64,000 nucleotides of DNA from Planctomycetota bacterium (GTDB taxonomy: Bacteria > Planctomycetota > SZUA-567 > H5-PLA8). Position numbers and translations under genes: made by a program. The first letter of the stretch is position 1. Each line of letters starts with the position of its first letter. The stretch is taken from assembly GCA_016200135.1 (NCBI GenBank), contig JACQFI010000003.1:1-64000 (forward strand). The letters are read 5' to 3'. Shown in pieces: positions 54,679-62,756 of the stretch. A model generated the notes under the pieces. The model saw only the letters and a program-made list of their open reading frames with translations, had not been told where the DNA came from and ran no database searches.

Positions 54679-55704
54679 GTGGATTGGGAAGGACTTGCGC
54701 AGAGCATCATCCGTGGCAAGGCGAACTCGGCGTTCTCGGTCGTCTGGGTGGAAGCCGACGCCAAGGTGATGTACCTTAGCCCCCGCGCCATGCATAACAA
54801 GAAGGCCACGGACGATTACGGCATCGAGCCCATCGTCGAGAAGGTCGGCGCCGACGGCAAGAAGTTCAAGGAATACGTCGGCTTCGATATCCTGAATATT
54901 CATCCTGCTGAAGCCAAGACCGAGGCCGAGACGCACTGGAAGAAAGTCGGCAAGCCCGAAGAGTCCTGGACGGTCAAGCTCCCGGTGATCCGTAAAAAGG
55001 ACAAGGTCGCGCAGGCCTGCGAGATCCGGATGCGCACGATCTACTGCAACGGTTTGCCCATCGGCAACTTCGCCGGCATCAAGCCCGACGACGGCAAGCC
55101 TTGGGAGAGCTTCGACGCGGAGACGCACACGGCGCAGTCCATTCTGGAGGGCTTCATCCCCGCGGACATCCTCGACAACGGGCTGATCGCGGGCATGGCG
55201 GTGGTCGGCGACCGCTTCAAGCGCAACGAGGTCTACGTGCCGGAGGTGCTGATCTCCGCGCGCGCGATGAAGGCCGGGATGGCGTTCCTCGAACCGATGA
55301 TCGTGAAGAGCGGCATGAAGCCGATCGGCAAGGTCGTGATGGGCACGGTCAAGGGCGACCTGCACGACATCGGCAAGAACCTCGTCTGCATGATGCTGCA
55401 AGGCGCGGGCTTCGAGATCGTCGATCTGGGCGTGGACACGGGCCACGACAAGTTCGTCAACGCGGTAAAAGAATGCGGCGCGCGGCTCGTCGGCTGCAGC
55501 GCGCTCCTTACCACCACCATGCCGCAGATGGCCAAGGTGGTCGACGCTTTCCACAACGGCAACAAGGACCTCAACGCAAAGGTGATGATTGGCGGCGCGC
55601 CCGTCACGCAAGCCTACGCCGACGAAATCCACGCCGACGGCTACGCCCCCGACGCGGCCAGCGCCGTGGAATTGGCGAAGAAGTTGTACGGGGTCGGCGT
55701 TTAA
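54679..55704 (+). CDS. Corrinoid (B12)-binding protein with PAS-like N-terminal domain
   Basis: 341 residues from GTG 54679, preferred over ATG 54646 because AGGGGG lies six bases upstream of the GTG. The C-terminal 210 residues are a methionine-synthase-type corrinoid module: helical cap (ILEGFIPADILDNGLIAGMAVVGDRF, region 145-170; VYVPEVLISARAMKAGM) and Rossmann domain with DLHDIGKNLV (Asp227, His229, the lower-ligand His), then GCSALLTTTM and IGGAPV. Such modules shuttle methyl groups between methyltransferases. The first 135 residues look like a PAS-type sensor fold (FSVVWVEADAKVMYLSPRAM), which is not the usual partner. No methyltransferase gene is adjacent. Confidence 0.82.
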   Translation: MDWEGLAQSIIRGKANSAFSVVWVEADAKVMYLSPRAMHNKKATDDYGIEPIVEKVGADGKKFKEYVGFDILNIHPAEAKTEAETHWKKVGKPEESWTVKLPVIRKKDKVAQACEIRMRTIYCNGLPIGNFAGIKPDDGKPWESFDAETHTAQSILEGFIPADILDNGLIAGMAVVGDRFKRNEVYVPEVLISARAMKAGMAFLEPMIVKSGMKPIGKVVMGTVKGDLHDIGKNLVCMMLQGAGFEIVDLGVDTGHDKFVNAVKECGARLVGCSALLTTTMPQMAKVVDAFHNGNKDLNAKVMIGGAPVTQAYADEIHADGYAPDAASAVELAKKLYGVGV

Positions 55705-55714
55705 TTCTTGTTTT

Positions 55715-55870
55715 TCGCGCAAAGACGCTAAGGCGCAAAGAACAGCAATAAACAAAAGTCGATATTCGGGTGCGGCCGGCTTGTACTAAGCGGCCGCGCG
55801 TTCATTGAGAGGCCCATTTAAATAATTTTTACAACCGTTCAATTCTTTGCGCCTTAGCGTCTTCGCGCGA
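55715..55870. repeat. Intergenic element with 28-bp terminal inverted repeats
   Basis: TCGCGCAAAGACGCTAAGG... (55715-55742) and its reverse complement at 55843-55870 differ at one position. The 100-base middle has a GCGGCC-type dyad and no gene. It belongs to the same style of repeat as 49032-49106. Confidence 0.85.
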
Positions 55871-55920
55871 GACCGCCTTTTGCCGTTGTTGCCGTCCGCT
55901 TTTGACGTTCTACTCTCCCC

Positions 55921-56871
55921 ATGGCCGATGACCTTGAGTTCGCCCTTGATCCCTCACACGCCGGCAAACGCCTCGACGCCGCGCTGGCTATTGCCGTGCC
56001 CGCGCATTCCCGGTCCTACCTCACGAAATTGCTGAAGGACGGCGCGATCCTCGTCGATGGCCGTTCGCCCAAACCCAGCTACAAGATTCACGGCGGCGAG
56101 AAGGTCGAGATCGAGTTCCCCGAGCCCGAGGTCATCGAGGCCAAGCCCGAGAATATTCCGCTGGATGTGTTGTACGAGGACGCCGACCTCATCGTGGTGA
56201 ATAAGCCCGCGGGGATGCCGGCCCACCCGAGCGCCGGGCACGCGGGCGGTACACTTGTCAACGCGTTGCTCGCGCACTGCACGGACCTCTCTGGCATCAA
56301 CGGCGACCTGCGCCCCGGCATCGTCCACCGGCTCGATATGGACACCAGCGGCGCTATCGTCGCGGCCAAGAACGACTCGGCGCACCAGGCGCTGCAGGAC
56401 CAATTCATGGCCCGCACGGTCCGCAAGCAGTACCTCGCGCTCTGCCACGGCAGCCCGGCACAGGACGCGTTTCAATGCGATGGGCGCATCGGACGCCATC
56501 CCACGCGGCGCATCGAGATGACGATCTTGCGCGGCAAGAACGAAGGCCGCGAGGCTCATACGGGCTTTGAAGTGCTCCAGCGGCTTATGCTGGATGGCAA
56601 GCCGGCCTGCCTGATACTCGCGTTGCCTAAGACCGGCCGTACCCACCAGATTCGCGTCCACCTGGCCAAGTCGGGTTTTCCGATCCTGGCCGATTGCCTG
56701 TACGGCAAAGTAGAAGACCTATCCGGACTGGGTTTAGTGCGTCACGCCCTCCATGCCTGGAAGCTGGAACTCGACCACCCCCGCCGCAAAGAAAGGATGC
56801 ACTTCGAGGCGCCTTTAGCCGATGACATAAAAGGCACGCTCTTGAAGCTCGGCGGCCGGTTGCCGGCCTGA
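55921..56871 (+). CDS. RluA-family 23S rRNA pseudouridine synthase, RluD-like
   Basis: 316 residues. An N-terminal S4 RNA-binding domain (RLDAALAIAVPAHSRSYLTKLLKDGAILVDG, region 13-43) precedes the catalytic domain with GIVHRLDMDTSGAIVAAK (HRLDxxTSG, catalytic Asp), KTGRTHQIRVHL and the final HALHAWKLELDHP. It isomerises uridines in ribosomal RNA. Closest in layout to RluD, but the exact target is not certain. Confidence 0.92.
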   Translation: MADDLEFALDPSHAGKRLDAALAIAVPAHSRSYLTKLLKDGAILVDGRSPKPSYKIHGGEKVEIEFPEPEVIEAKPENIPLDVLYEDADLIVVNKPAGMPAHPSAGHAGGTLVNALLAHCTDLSGINGDLRPGIVHRLDMDTSGAIVAAKNDSAHQALQDQFMARTVRKQYLALCHGSPAQDAFQCDGRIGRHPTRRIEMTILRGKNEGREAHTGFEVLQRLMLDGKPACLILALPKTGRTHQIRVHLAKSGFPILADCLYGKVEDLSGLGLVRHALHAWKLELDHPRRKERMHFEAPLADDIKGTLLKLGGRLPA

Positions 56872-56918
56872 CCCGACTCGCGAGCCTGCCGCGTGGGGTC
56901 GTGGGGGAGGGGAAAGGC

Positions 56919-57104
56919 ATGGAAACATGCGTAGCGCCGCAGGGAAAGTCTGCCGGGGAAACGCCGTCGAACTCCGGCCCGCCCGAAACGGAGCAGTCCT
57001 TTCAACGCCAGGCGCACGCGCGGATGAAGGACGATCTGGCGCAGCTCAAGGCGCTGCTGGCCAAGTTCTCGCAGCAGCTCGAAGAGTGGCCGGCACAGAC
57101 GTAG
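56919..57104 (+). CDS. Small hypothetical protein
   Basis: 61 residues from ATG 56919, with GGGAGGGG about eight bases upstream. The C-terminal half (MKDDLAQLKALLAKFSQQLEE) is a likely amphipathic helix or short coiled coil. It lies between the pseudouridine synthase and the deacylase genes, same strand. Not recognised; coding status moderate. Confidence 0.4.
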   Translation: METCVAPQGKSAGETPSNSGPPETEQSFQRQAHARMKDDLAQLKALLAKFSQQLEEWPAQT

Positions 57105-57210
57105 CGCCCTGCGAGCGGTCCCGCCTCCTCTACCTTCTTTCGCGCATCGCCGCACAACTCCGGCAGGCTCGCGCCCGCACGTACCCTGTTCAGGATCTCT
57201 CGAGGACCGC

Positions 57211-58830
57211 ATGAACGATCCCTACGACCTGGTGCTCGAAAACGCGGCGCTGGTGGACGGCACGGGCGCCGCGGCGCGCAAGGCCGACGTGGCCGTGCGC
57301 GGCGACCGAATCGCGGCGGTCGAGGCGGAACTGCCCGAGGCGGAAAAGGCCGCGGCCGCGCGCCGTATCGACTTGAACGGCCGCGTGCTTTCCCCGGGAT
57401 TCGTGGATGTTCACTCGCACGGCGAGCTCGAACCGCTCGCCGACAACAGCGCCGCCGGGAAGATTCTCGAAGGTGTGACGACCGAGATCTCCGGCAACTG
57501 CGGCTGCACGCCGTTCCCGCTCTTCGGCGAACTGCGCAAGCGTTACGAACGCGAGGCGCGCGACGACTACGGCTGGGGCCCGGAAAGCCTCAACTGGACG
57601 AGCGTGGCGGAGTATTTCGAGCGGCTCGACGAGAAAGGCTGCACGCTCAACCGGGGGTTCCTGCTCGGCCACGGTTGCCTGCGCGCGGCGGTGAACGGCT
57701 ACGGCGATAACCACGTTGGGGCAGACGGCAAAGCGCGCATGCTGCGCGAGACCGAGGCCGCGCTTGATGCCGGCGTCTTCGGGCTTTCCACCGGGCTCGT
57801 CTATCCGCCTGGCTGCTACGCGCCGCTAGATGAAGTGGTCGACCTCGCCAAGGTCTGTGCGAACCGCGGGGCGCTCTACACCAGCCACATGCGCTGCGAG
57901 GGCGACCGGATCGAGATGGCCATCGACGAGACGCTCACCATCGCGCGCAAGAGCGGCGCGCGGACGCAGATCAGTCACCTCAAGACCTCGCAGCAGCGCA
58001 ATTGGCATAAGATCGCCTTTCTCGAAAAGACGCTGCTGCCCGCGCGCCGCGAGGGCCTCGACTTCCACGCCGACCGTTATCCGTACGTCGCGAGTTCCAC
58101 CGGGCTCGACGCGGTGCTCCCGCGCTGGGCCTACGCGGGCGGCAACGACGAGGAGCTGAAGCGCCTCAACGATCCGGCCACCTGCGCAAACCTCGAGGCG
58201 GAGGTGCTGGGCAAGAACACCACGGTGGACTACTGGGAGCGCATTCTGGTAGCGGGCGTGATCGACGAGTCATTGCGTGCCGAGATCGCGGGCCGTTCGA
58301 TTGCGGATATCGCGAGGTCCTGGAGCGTGCGGCCGTTCGAGGCGATGCGGCGCATTCTGATCGAGGACAAACTGCGCACGAGCGCGATCTTCTTCTCGAT
58401 GAGCGAGGAGAATCTCGAAAAAATACTGAGCTGGGACTTCGTGATGATCGCCAGCGACGCGACCGCCCGGAACGTGAAGGGCCCGACCAAGGTCGCGCAC
58501 CCGCATCCGCGCACGTTCGGGACCTTCCCGCGCGTGCTCGCGAAATACGTGCGCGAGCGCAAACTCTTCACGCTCGAAGAGGCCATCCATCGCATGACCG
58601 CGCTGCCCGCCGATATCTTTCACCTGCGCGGGCGCGGCCGGATCTCCAAGGGCTGCTTCGCCGATCTTGTGGTCTTCGACGCTGAAGGCATTCGCGACGA
58701 GGCTACTTTCGCCGACCCGAACCGTTTCCCCACTGGCATCGAGATGGTATTCGTGAACGGGACGCTGGTGGTGGACGCGGGGGCGATCCTCGAGGTGCGG
58801 CCCGGGCGAGTGCTCCGGCACGCGGCGTGA
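57211..58830 (+). CDS. N-acyl-D-amino-acid deacylase (D-aminoacylase) family amidohydrolase
   Basis: 539 residues. Metal-dependent amidohydrolase that removes acyl groups from D-amino acids. Visible marks: LENAALVDGTGAAARKADVAVRGDRIAAV at the N-terminal small barrel (only LVDGTG is diagnostic), GFVDVHSHGELE metal site, TTEISGNCGCTPFP with the family Cys ligand, GLSTGLVYPPGCYA, TSHMRCEG, ISHLKTS and MIASDATARN. The C-terminus returns to the small barrel (LRGRGRISKGCFADLVVFD). The following gene also encodes an amide hydrolase, so a peptide or amino-acid salvage role is plausible. Confidence 0.9.
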   Translation: MNDPYDLVLENAALVDGTGAAARKADVAVRGDRIAAVEAELPEAEKAAAARRIDLNGRVLSPGFVDVHSHGELEPLADNSAAGKILEGVTTEISGNCGCTPFPLFGELRKRYEREARDDYGWGPESLNWTSVAEYFERLDEKGCTLNRGFLLGHGCLRAAVNGYGDNHVGADGKARMLRETEAALDAGVFGLSTGLVYPPGCYAPLDEVVDLAKVCANRGALYTSHMRCEGDRIEMAIDETLTIARKSGARTQISHLKTSQQRNWHKIAFLEKTLLPARREGLDFHADRYPYVASSTGLDAVLPRWAYAGGNDEELKRLNDPATCANLEAEVLGKNTTVDYWERILVAGVIDESLRAEIAGRSIADIARSWSVRPFEAMRRILIEDKLRTSAIFFSMSEENLEKILSWDFVMIASDATARNVKGPTKVAHPHPRTFGTFPRVLAKYVRERKLFTLEEAIHRMTALPADIFHLRGRGRISKGCFADLVVFDAEGIRDEATFADPNRFPTGIEMVFVNGTLVVDAGAILEVRPGRVLRHAA

Positions 58831-58832
58831 TC

Positions 58833-58920
58833 TGTAAAACGTAAAACGTAAAACGTAAAACGTAAAACTGCCGGTGCGTCATAGCTGTTTAATTACGTTT
58901 TACGCGTTACGTTTTACGAA
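58833..58920. repeat. GTAAAAC tandem repeats facing an inverted copy
   Basis: Five copies of the 7-base unit GTAAAAC run from 58834 to 58868. After a 30-base spacer the opposite orientation appears twice (ACGTTTTACG at 58895-58904 and again at 58909-58918), so the whole can fold on itself. It fills most of the gap between the deacylase and hydrolase genes. Confidence 0.8.
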
Positions 58921-58962
58921 TTATGCTCTCGCAGTTGGATTCGGGCTTCTCGGGTCATTCCC

Positions 58963-59748
58963 ATGAGCAAACTTCCGCGCATCGGCTTCAACCTCTCGGT
59001 CAGCGGCGCGAACAAGGCGCCTACGGGCGCGGCGTCCATCGGGCTCGCGTATGTCGATGCCGTCAGCCGCGCGGGCGGGCTGCCGGTGCTCCTGCCGCCG
59101 CTTGAAGACGTGACGCAGATCGCGCAACTCTTGGAAGGACTGGACGGCATCTGTCTCGTCGGCGGGCCGGACTATCTGCCGTATCACTACGGCGGGCGCG
59201 TGCAGAAGGCCGAGGAACTGATGGACGAGCGGCGCGACAGCTTCGACTGCGCGTTCGCGCGGCGCGTACTGAAGATGACGGAGCTACCGGTGCTGGGCGT
59301 CTGCGGCGGCTGCCAATTGCTCGCGCTCACGCTCAACGGCGCGCTAATCCAGGATATCCGGAACGATTGGAAGGGCGGGGAGGGCGCGCCGCTGGCGCAT
59401 GCGGGGGCCGAACGCACGGGTTCCGCCGTCGACGAATTCCGGCACGCGCTTCGCGTCGAGAAGGATAGCCTACTGGCGCGCGCCGCGGGAATGGCGTCGG
59501 ACAGGCTCGAGACGAACTCGTTCCACCACCAGGCCGTCCGCCCGGATGTCCCGATGGACGGATTGCGCATTTCGGCATGGGCGCCGGACGGTGTGCCCGA
59601 AGCTATCGAGCCCGCGGAAGGCTCGGCGTTCGCCAAGGCCGGCCGATTCGTGCTGGGCGTGCAGTGGCATCCGGAGCGTATGCCCGCCGACCCGGCGCAG
59701 CGGGCGCTCTTCGAGTCCTTCGTGCGTGCGGCCGCAAGGCGCGGCTGA
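58963..59748 (+). CDS. Class I glutamine amidotransferase-like hydrolase (peptidase C26, PuuD-like)
   Basis: 261 residues. Gamma-glutamyl-GABA-hydrolase fold: GLAYVDAVSRAGGLPVLLPP near the start, ICLVGGPDYLP, the nucleophile loop LGVCGGCQLLALTLNG with Cys in GVCGG, a HHQAVR motif and FVLGVQWHPE with the catalytic His and Glu. The loop reads GVCGGCQ where PuuD proteins have G-x-C-R-G-x-Q, a departure worth note. Substrate unknown. Confidence 0.85.
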   Translation: MSKLPRIGFNLSVSGANKAPTGAASIGLAYVDAVSRAGGLPVLLPPLEDVTQIAQLLEGLDGICLVGGPDYLPYHYGGRVQKAEELMDERRDSFDCAFARRVLKMTELPVLGVCGGCQLLALTLNGALIQDIRNDWKGGEGAPLAHAGAERTGSAVDEFRHALRVEKDSLLARAAGMASDRLETNSFHHQAVRPDVPMDGLRISAWAPDGVPEAIEPAEGSAFAKAGRFVLGVQWHPERMPADPAQRALFESFVRAAARRG

Positions 59749-59752
59749 AGCA

Positions 59753-62659
59753 TCAGTTCGCCAGCAGTTTCAGTAAGCCTTCTTTCAGGCGCACGAATTC
59801 ATCCCCGGTCATGTCCTCGAACTTCACCGCCGCGGCGTCGTCCGCGAACGCCTGCTTGAACTCCGAGGTAAGCGGCACGATCTGCGAGACCAGCGCGGCG
59901 CTGTGCGCGCGGCTCCAGCCGTTCTTCTGCTCCAGCAGCCGCATCAATTCGCAGATCTGCGCGCCGTTGCGGAACGCGGCGAGGCGCAAGGATGCGACCG
60001 CGTTCAGACCGAAGCGTTTGCCGTCCACCACCAGCATGTTGCCGTCGTCCGCCGCGCCCTTGGGGCCGATGAAGTCGCCTTTATCGAACGCCGCATCGCC
60101 GCCGATGCTCTGCCACGGCAGCACGCCGTCGCAGTGGTAGGCGTACGCCTTCAAGCACCACGCCGCGGTCTGGCAGTTGTTCTTCTCCTGCGTATTGCAG
60201 CCGCCGTAGGCGAAGATCTTGGACGGTATGCGGCGCTTGGCGTTCTTGATCAGCGGCTGCATCTCGAAGACCGCCCCGCCTACGACCATCACTTCCATGA
60301 AGCCGTCGCAGCAGCTTCCCTGCCACATGGGCCGGCTGATGTCCGCGCGGAAGACGAACTTCGCGTTCTTCATCTGGTTCAGGCCCTGGTGGAAGAGTTT
60401 GCTGTAGAAGAGCAGCGCCTGCCAGTCGAGCCACGTTGCCGGTTCGTCGAGCGTCCAGGCGGTGCCGGTCATGCCGGCGACGCGCTTCGGTTTGCCTTTG
60501 TCGTCGAGGACCTGCTGGCCGTTCGCGTCCACCTCCGAAACGTTGCCGTACTGGACCTTGTTGTTGTGGAAGCCTTCGAGCAGCGTCTTGGTGTAGCCCT
60601 TCTCTTCGCAGTGCTTGACGAACGCGCGCACGGCGCTCACGAACGCTTCCTTGTACTCGGGGGTGAAGGAGTCTTCCGGCGCCTTGGCGTAGAGGTCGTG
60701 GAGCGCCTTCCACTCTTTGCCCACGAGCGGCACGTTTTCGCCGGGCTTGTAGTTGGGCTTGATGGGCAGCGGCCAGGATTCGTTGAAGGGCAGATAGAGC
60801 AGCGGCACCGGCACGCCCGCGCGGGGATTGTCCTTGAAGGCCGAACCGTCCAGCAACGGGCCCAAGTTCTTGTCGAAGCCCGACCAGTCGGTGATTCGGC
60901 GGTCGGCTGCCGCGTGCGGAGTCCAGTCGGTGTCAGTGTTTCCGTTGTGATGGTGCGGCACGCGGTTGATCGTGCAGCGGTAGTAGTGCGCGACGCGGAA
61001 GGCGTCGAAGAAGGTCTCCGTGCCCGCGTCCGCCAGTGGTCCTTTGTAGCAGTTAAGCTCGGGGATGAAGTTGGTCTCGGCGGGAATCGCCGCGTTGTAG
61101 ACCACCACCTTTAGGTCGAGCACCAGTTCCCCCAGGCCGTCCGCGCTGATCTTGATCTTCGCGGCGTGTTCGCCGGGCTTCGCGTCCTGCGGAACGATCA
61201 GGTCCAGCGCGGCGACGGCGGCCTTCTGGCCGGGAATCTTGTTGTCGGCCGCGGGAATGTTCAGGCCCTCGCCGTCCTTCAGTGGAATCGCGTAATCCGC
61301 GAACCACTGCTTCTTCACGGGCACGAACCAGGTCCGGAAAAGACGCGGCTGGACGCTTTCGAGGCCGTCCACGGCGATCTTGATGTTATTGGCTGCGCCG
61401 TCCAGCGCATGCAGGGCGAGCTGCACATTCGCGATCTCGCCTCTGGCCGCGGCGATGCGCACGGTCTTCGTCTCGCCGTCCCATACGCTGTTGCGCAGGG
61501 AGGGATCGTCGAGGTGCTTCTCGAGAAGGATCTCGCCGCTTTGGGGGTCAAGCTTGGAGAGCTCCGGAAACGCCCAAACCTTGAGCTTCCCGCCTATCAC
61601 GGGCGCGTCGCCGCCGCGCGGGCGCCAATCGGGCCGGGGCAGGCGAGGAACCGAGATCGCGGGGCCGGTCTTTCCGTCCGCGCTCACGGTCTGCGAACGG
61701 TTGCCCGCCGCGTCGGCCACGGTCAGTTCGAGCTTGGCGTCCTGATCGGGCTCGAGCCATTCAACCGTGAAGCTCTGAATCTCGCCGGGTTTCCCGGCGA
61801 AGGGAATCTGCCAGCGCGGAACCTCTTTGCCGCCAATCTTTACATCGTACGAGAAGGCGCGCTCCGGAACCGTGAGCGAGACCGTCGCCGCGCCATAGAC
61901 GCTGCCCGCATCCAGCGGTGCGGGCTCTAGCTTCACGTTGACGGGCGCGGCCGGGGCCTCTTTCTCGTCGCCGTCCACCTCTACCTTGAGATACGGAGCC
62001 TTCTCCGCGCCGGCTTCGCGCGAATGGATGAAGGCGTTGGCGTTGATGAAGACGCAGCCGTCCATGAGCATCAGGCCGTGGGATGCGCCCGCGACCAGCG
62101 CCTGGACGAGCCGGACATCCAGCGGGACCTCGAACCAGCCGTTCTTGGGATCGCCGCCGTCGACATCGCTGCGCAGAGTCTTGCCGTTGCCGAGGATCAC
62201 GTCCCAGTTCTTGGAACCCGGATAGGACCAAGCCCGCTTGTCGAACGCCGCGTAATTGAAGCACGCGCCTGCGCCGTCGTAGTCCAGCGTGTAATCGGTG
62301 CCGGCGCCTTCGTTCCATGGGCTGGAGACCGTCGAGACCGTGAACCAGCGCAGATCGGTGCCGCGCGCTTCGGGCGCGTGCTTGCGGCCGTCCGCATACG
62401 CAAAGCAGAGCCACGCCTTCGCGATCTTCTTGCCCTTCACGCCGGCCACGTCGAAGTTCAGGAGGCCGTACTCCTGGTAACCCTTAAGTTTAATCTTTGG
62501 CGCCTTGCCCATGTTGCAGTCGCATTCCTTGCCGGTGGAAGAGACCCAGTCGTCGGCGGTATCGGGGCACTTGATGGTCTCAACTGCGGAAACTTGACTG
62601 AAGGCGCAAAGAACGAAGGCGGCGAGGAACGAGCGGGCAACACGGTTTCCCGTAGGCAT
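59753..62659 (-). CDS. Large secreted DUF4091-type glycosidase-like protein
   Basis: 968 residues with signal peptide (to about VSAVE). Residues about 27-235 are a DNRLRE-like/galactose-binding beta domain (YQEYGLLNFDVAGVKGKKI), followed by an Ig-like domain (ELTVADAAGNRSQTV) and, from about 400, another beta domain (VWDGETKTVRIAAARGEIANVQLAL region) ahead of a TIM-barrel-like C-terminal half (FIPELNCYKGP, DEPATWLDWQALLFYSK, ADISRPMWQGSC, VLPWQSIGGD). The barrel and its LGLNAVASLRLAAFRNGAQ end fit DUF4091 proteins, which are linked to glycan breakdown. A TATAAT box lies at 62702-62697. A paralogue is encoded just upstream. Confidence 0.78.
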   Translation of the reverse strand: MPTGNRVARSFLAAFVLCAFSQVSAVETIKCPDTADDWVSSTGKECDCNMGKAPKIKLKGYQEYGLLNFDVAGVKGKKIAKAWLCFAYADGRKHAPEARGTDLRWFTVSTVSSPWNEGAGTDYTLDYDGAGACFNYAAFDKRAWSYPGSKNWDVILGNGKTLRSDVDGGDPKNGWFEVPLDVRLVQALVAGASHGLMLMDGCVFINANAFIHSREAGAEKAPYLKVEVDGDEKEAPAAPVNVKLEPAPLDAGSVYGAATVSLTVPERAFSYDVKIGGKEVPRWQIPFAGKPGEIQSFTVEWLEPDQDAKLELTVADAAGNRSQTVSADGKTGPAISVPRLPRPDWRPRGGDAPVIGGKLKVWAFPELSKLDPQSGEILLEKHLDDPSLRNSVWDGETKTVRIAAARGEIANVQLALHALDGAANNIKIAVDGLESVQPRLFRTWFVPVKKQWFADYAIPLKDGEGLNIPAADNKIPGQKAAVAALDLIVPQDAKPGEHAAKIKISADGLGELVLDLKVVVYNAAIPAETNFIPELNCYKGPLADAGTETFFDAFRVAHYYRCTINRVPHHHNGNTDTDWTPHAAADRRITDWSGFDKNLGPLLDGSAFKDNPRAGVPVPLLYLPFNESWPLPIKPNYKPGENVPLVGKEWKALHDLYAKAPEDSFTPEYKEAFVSAVRAFVKHCEEKGYTKTLLEGFHNNKVQYGNVSEVDANGQQVLDDKGKPKRVAGMTGTAWTLDEPATWLDWQALLFYSKLFHQGLNQMKNAKFVFRADISRPMWQGSCCDGFMEVMVVGGAVFEMQPLIKNAKRRIPSKIFAYGGCNTQEKNNCQTAAWCLKAYAYHCDGVLPWQSIGGDAAFDKGDFIGPKGAADDGNMLVVDGKRFGLNAVASLRLAAFRNGAQICELMRLLEQKNGWSRAHSAALVSQIVPLTSEFKQAFADDAAAVKFEDMTGDEFVRLKEGLLKLLAN

Positions 62660-62756
62660 GAAGGGCTCTCCAGAGTTTTAGGCGGGCCATCTAAACATTA
62701 TATACACCGCAACGGACGCACCGTCACGCAGTTGCAAGCATCCCGCACAACGGAAG

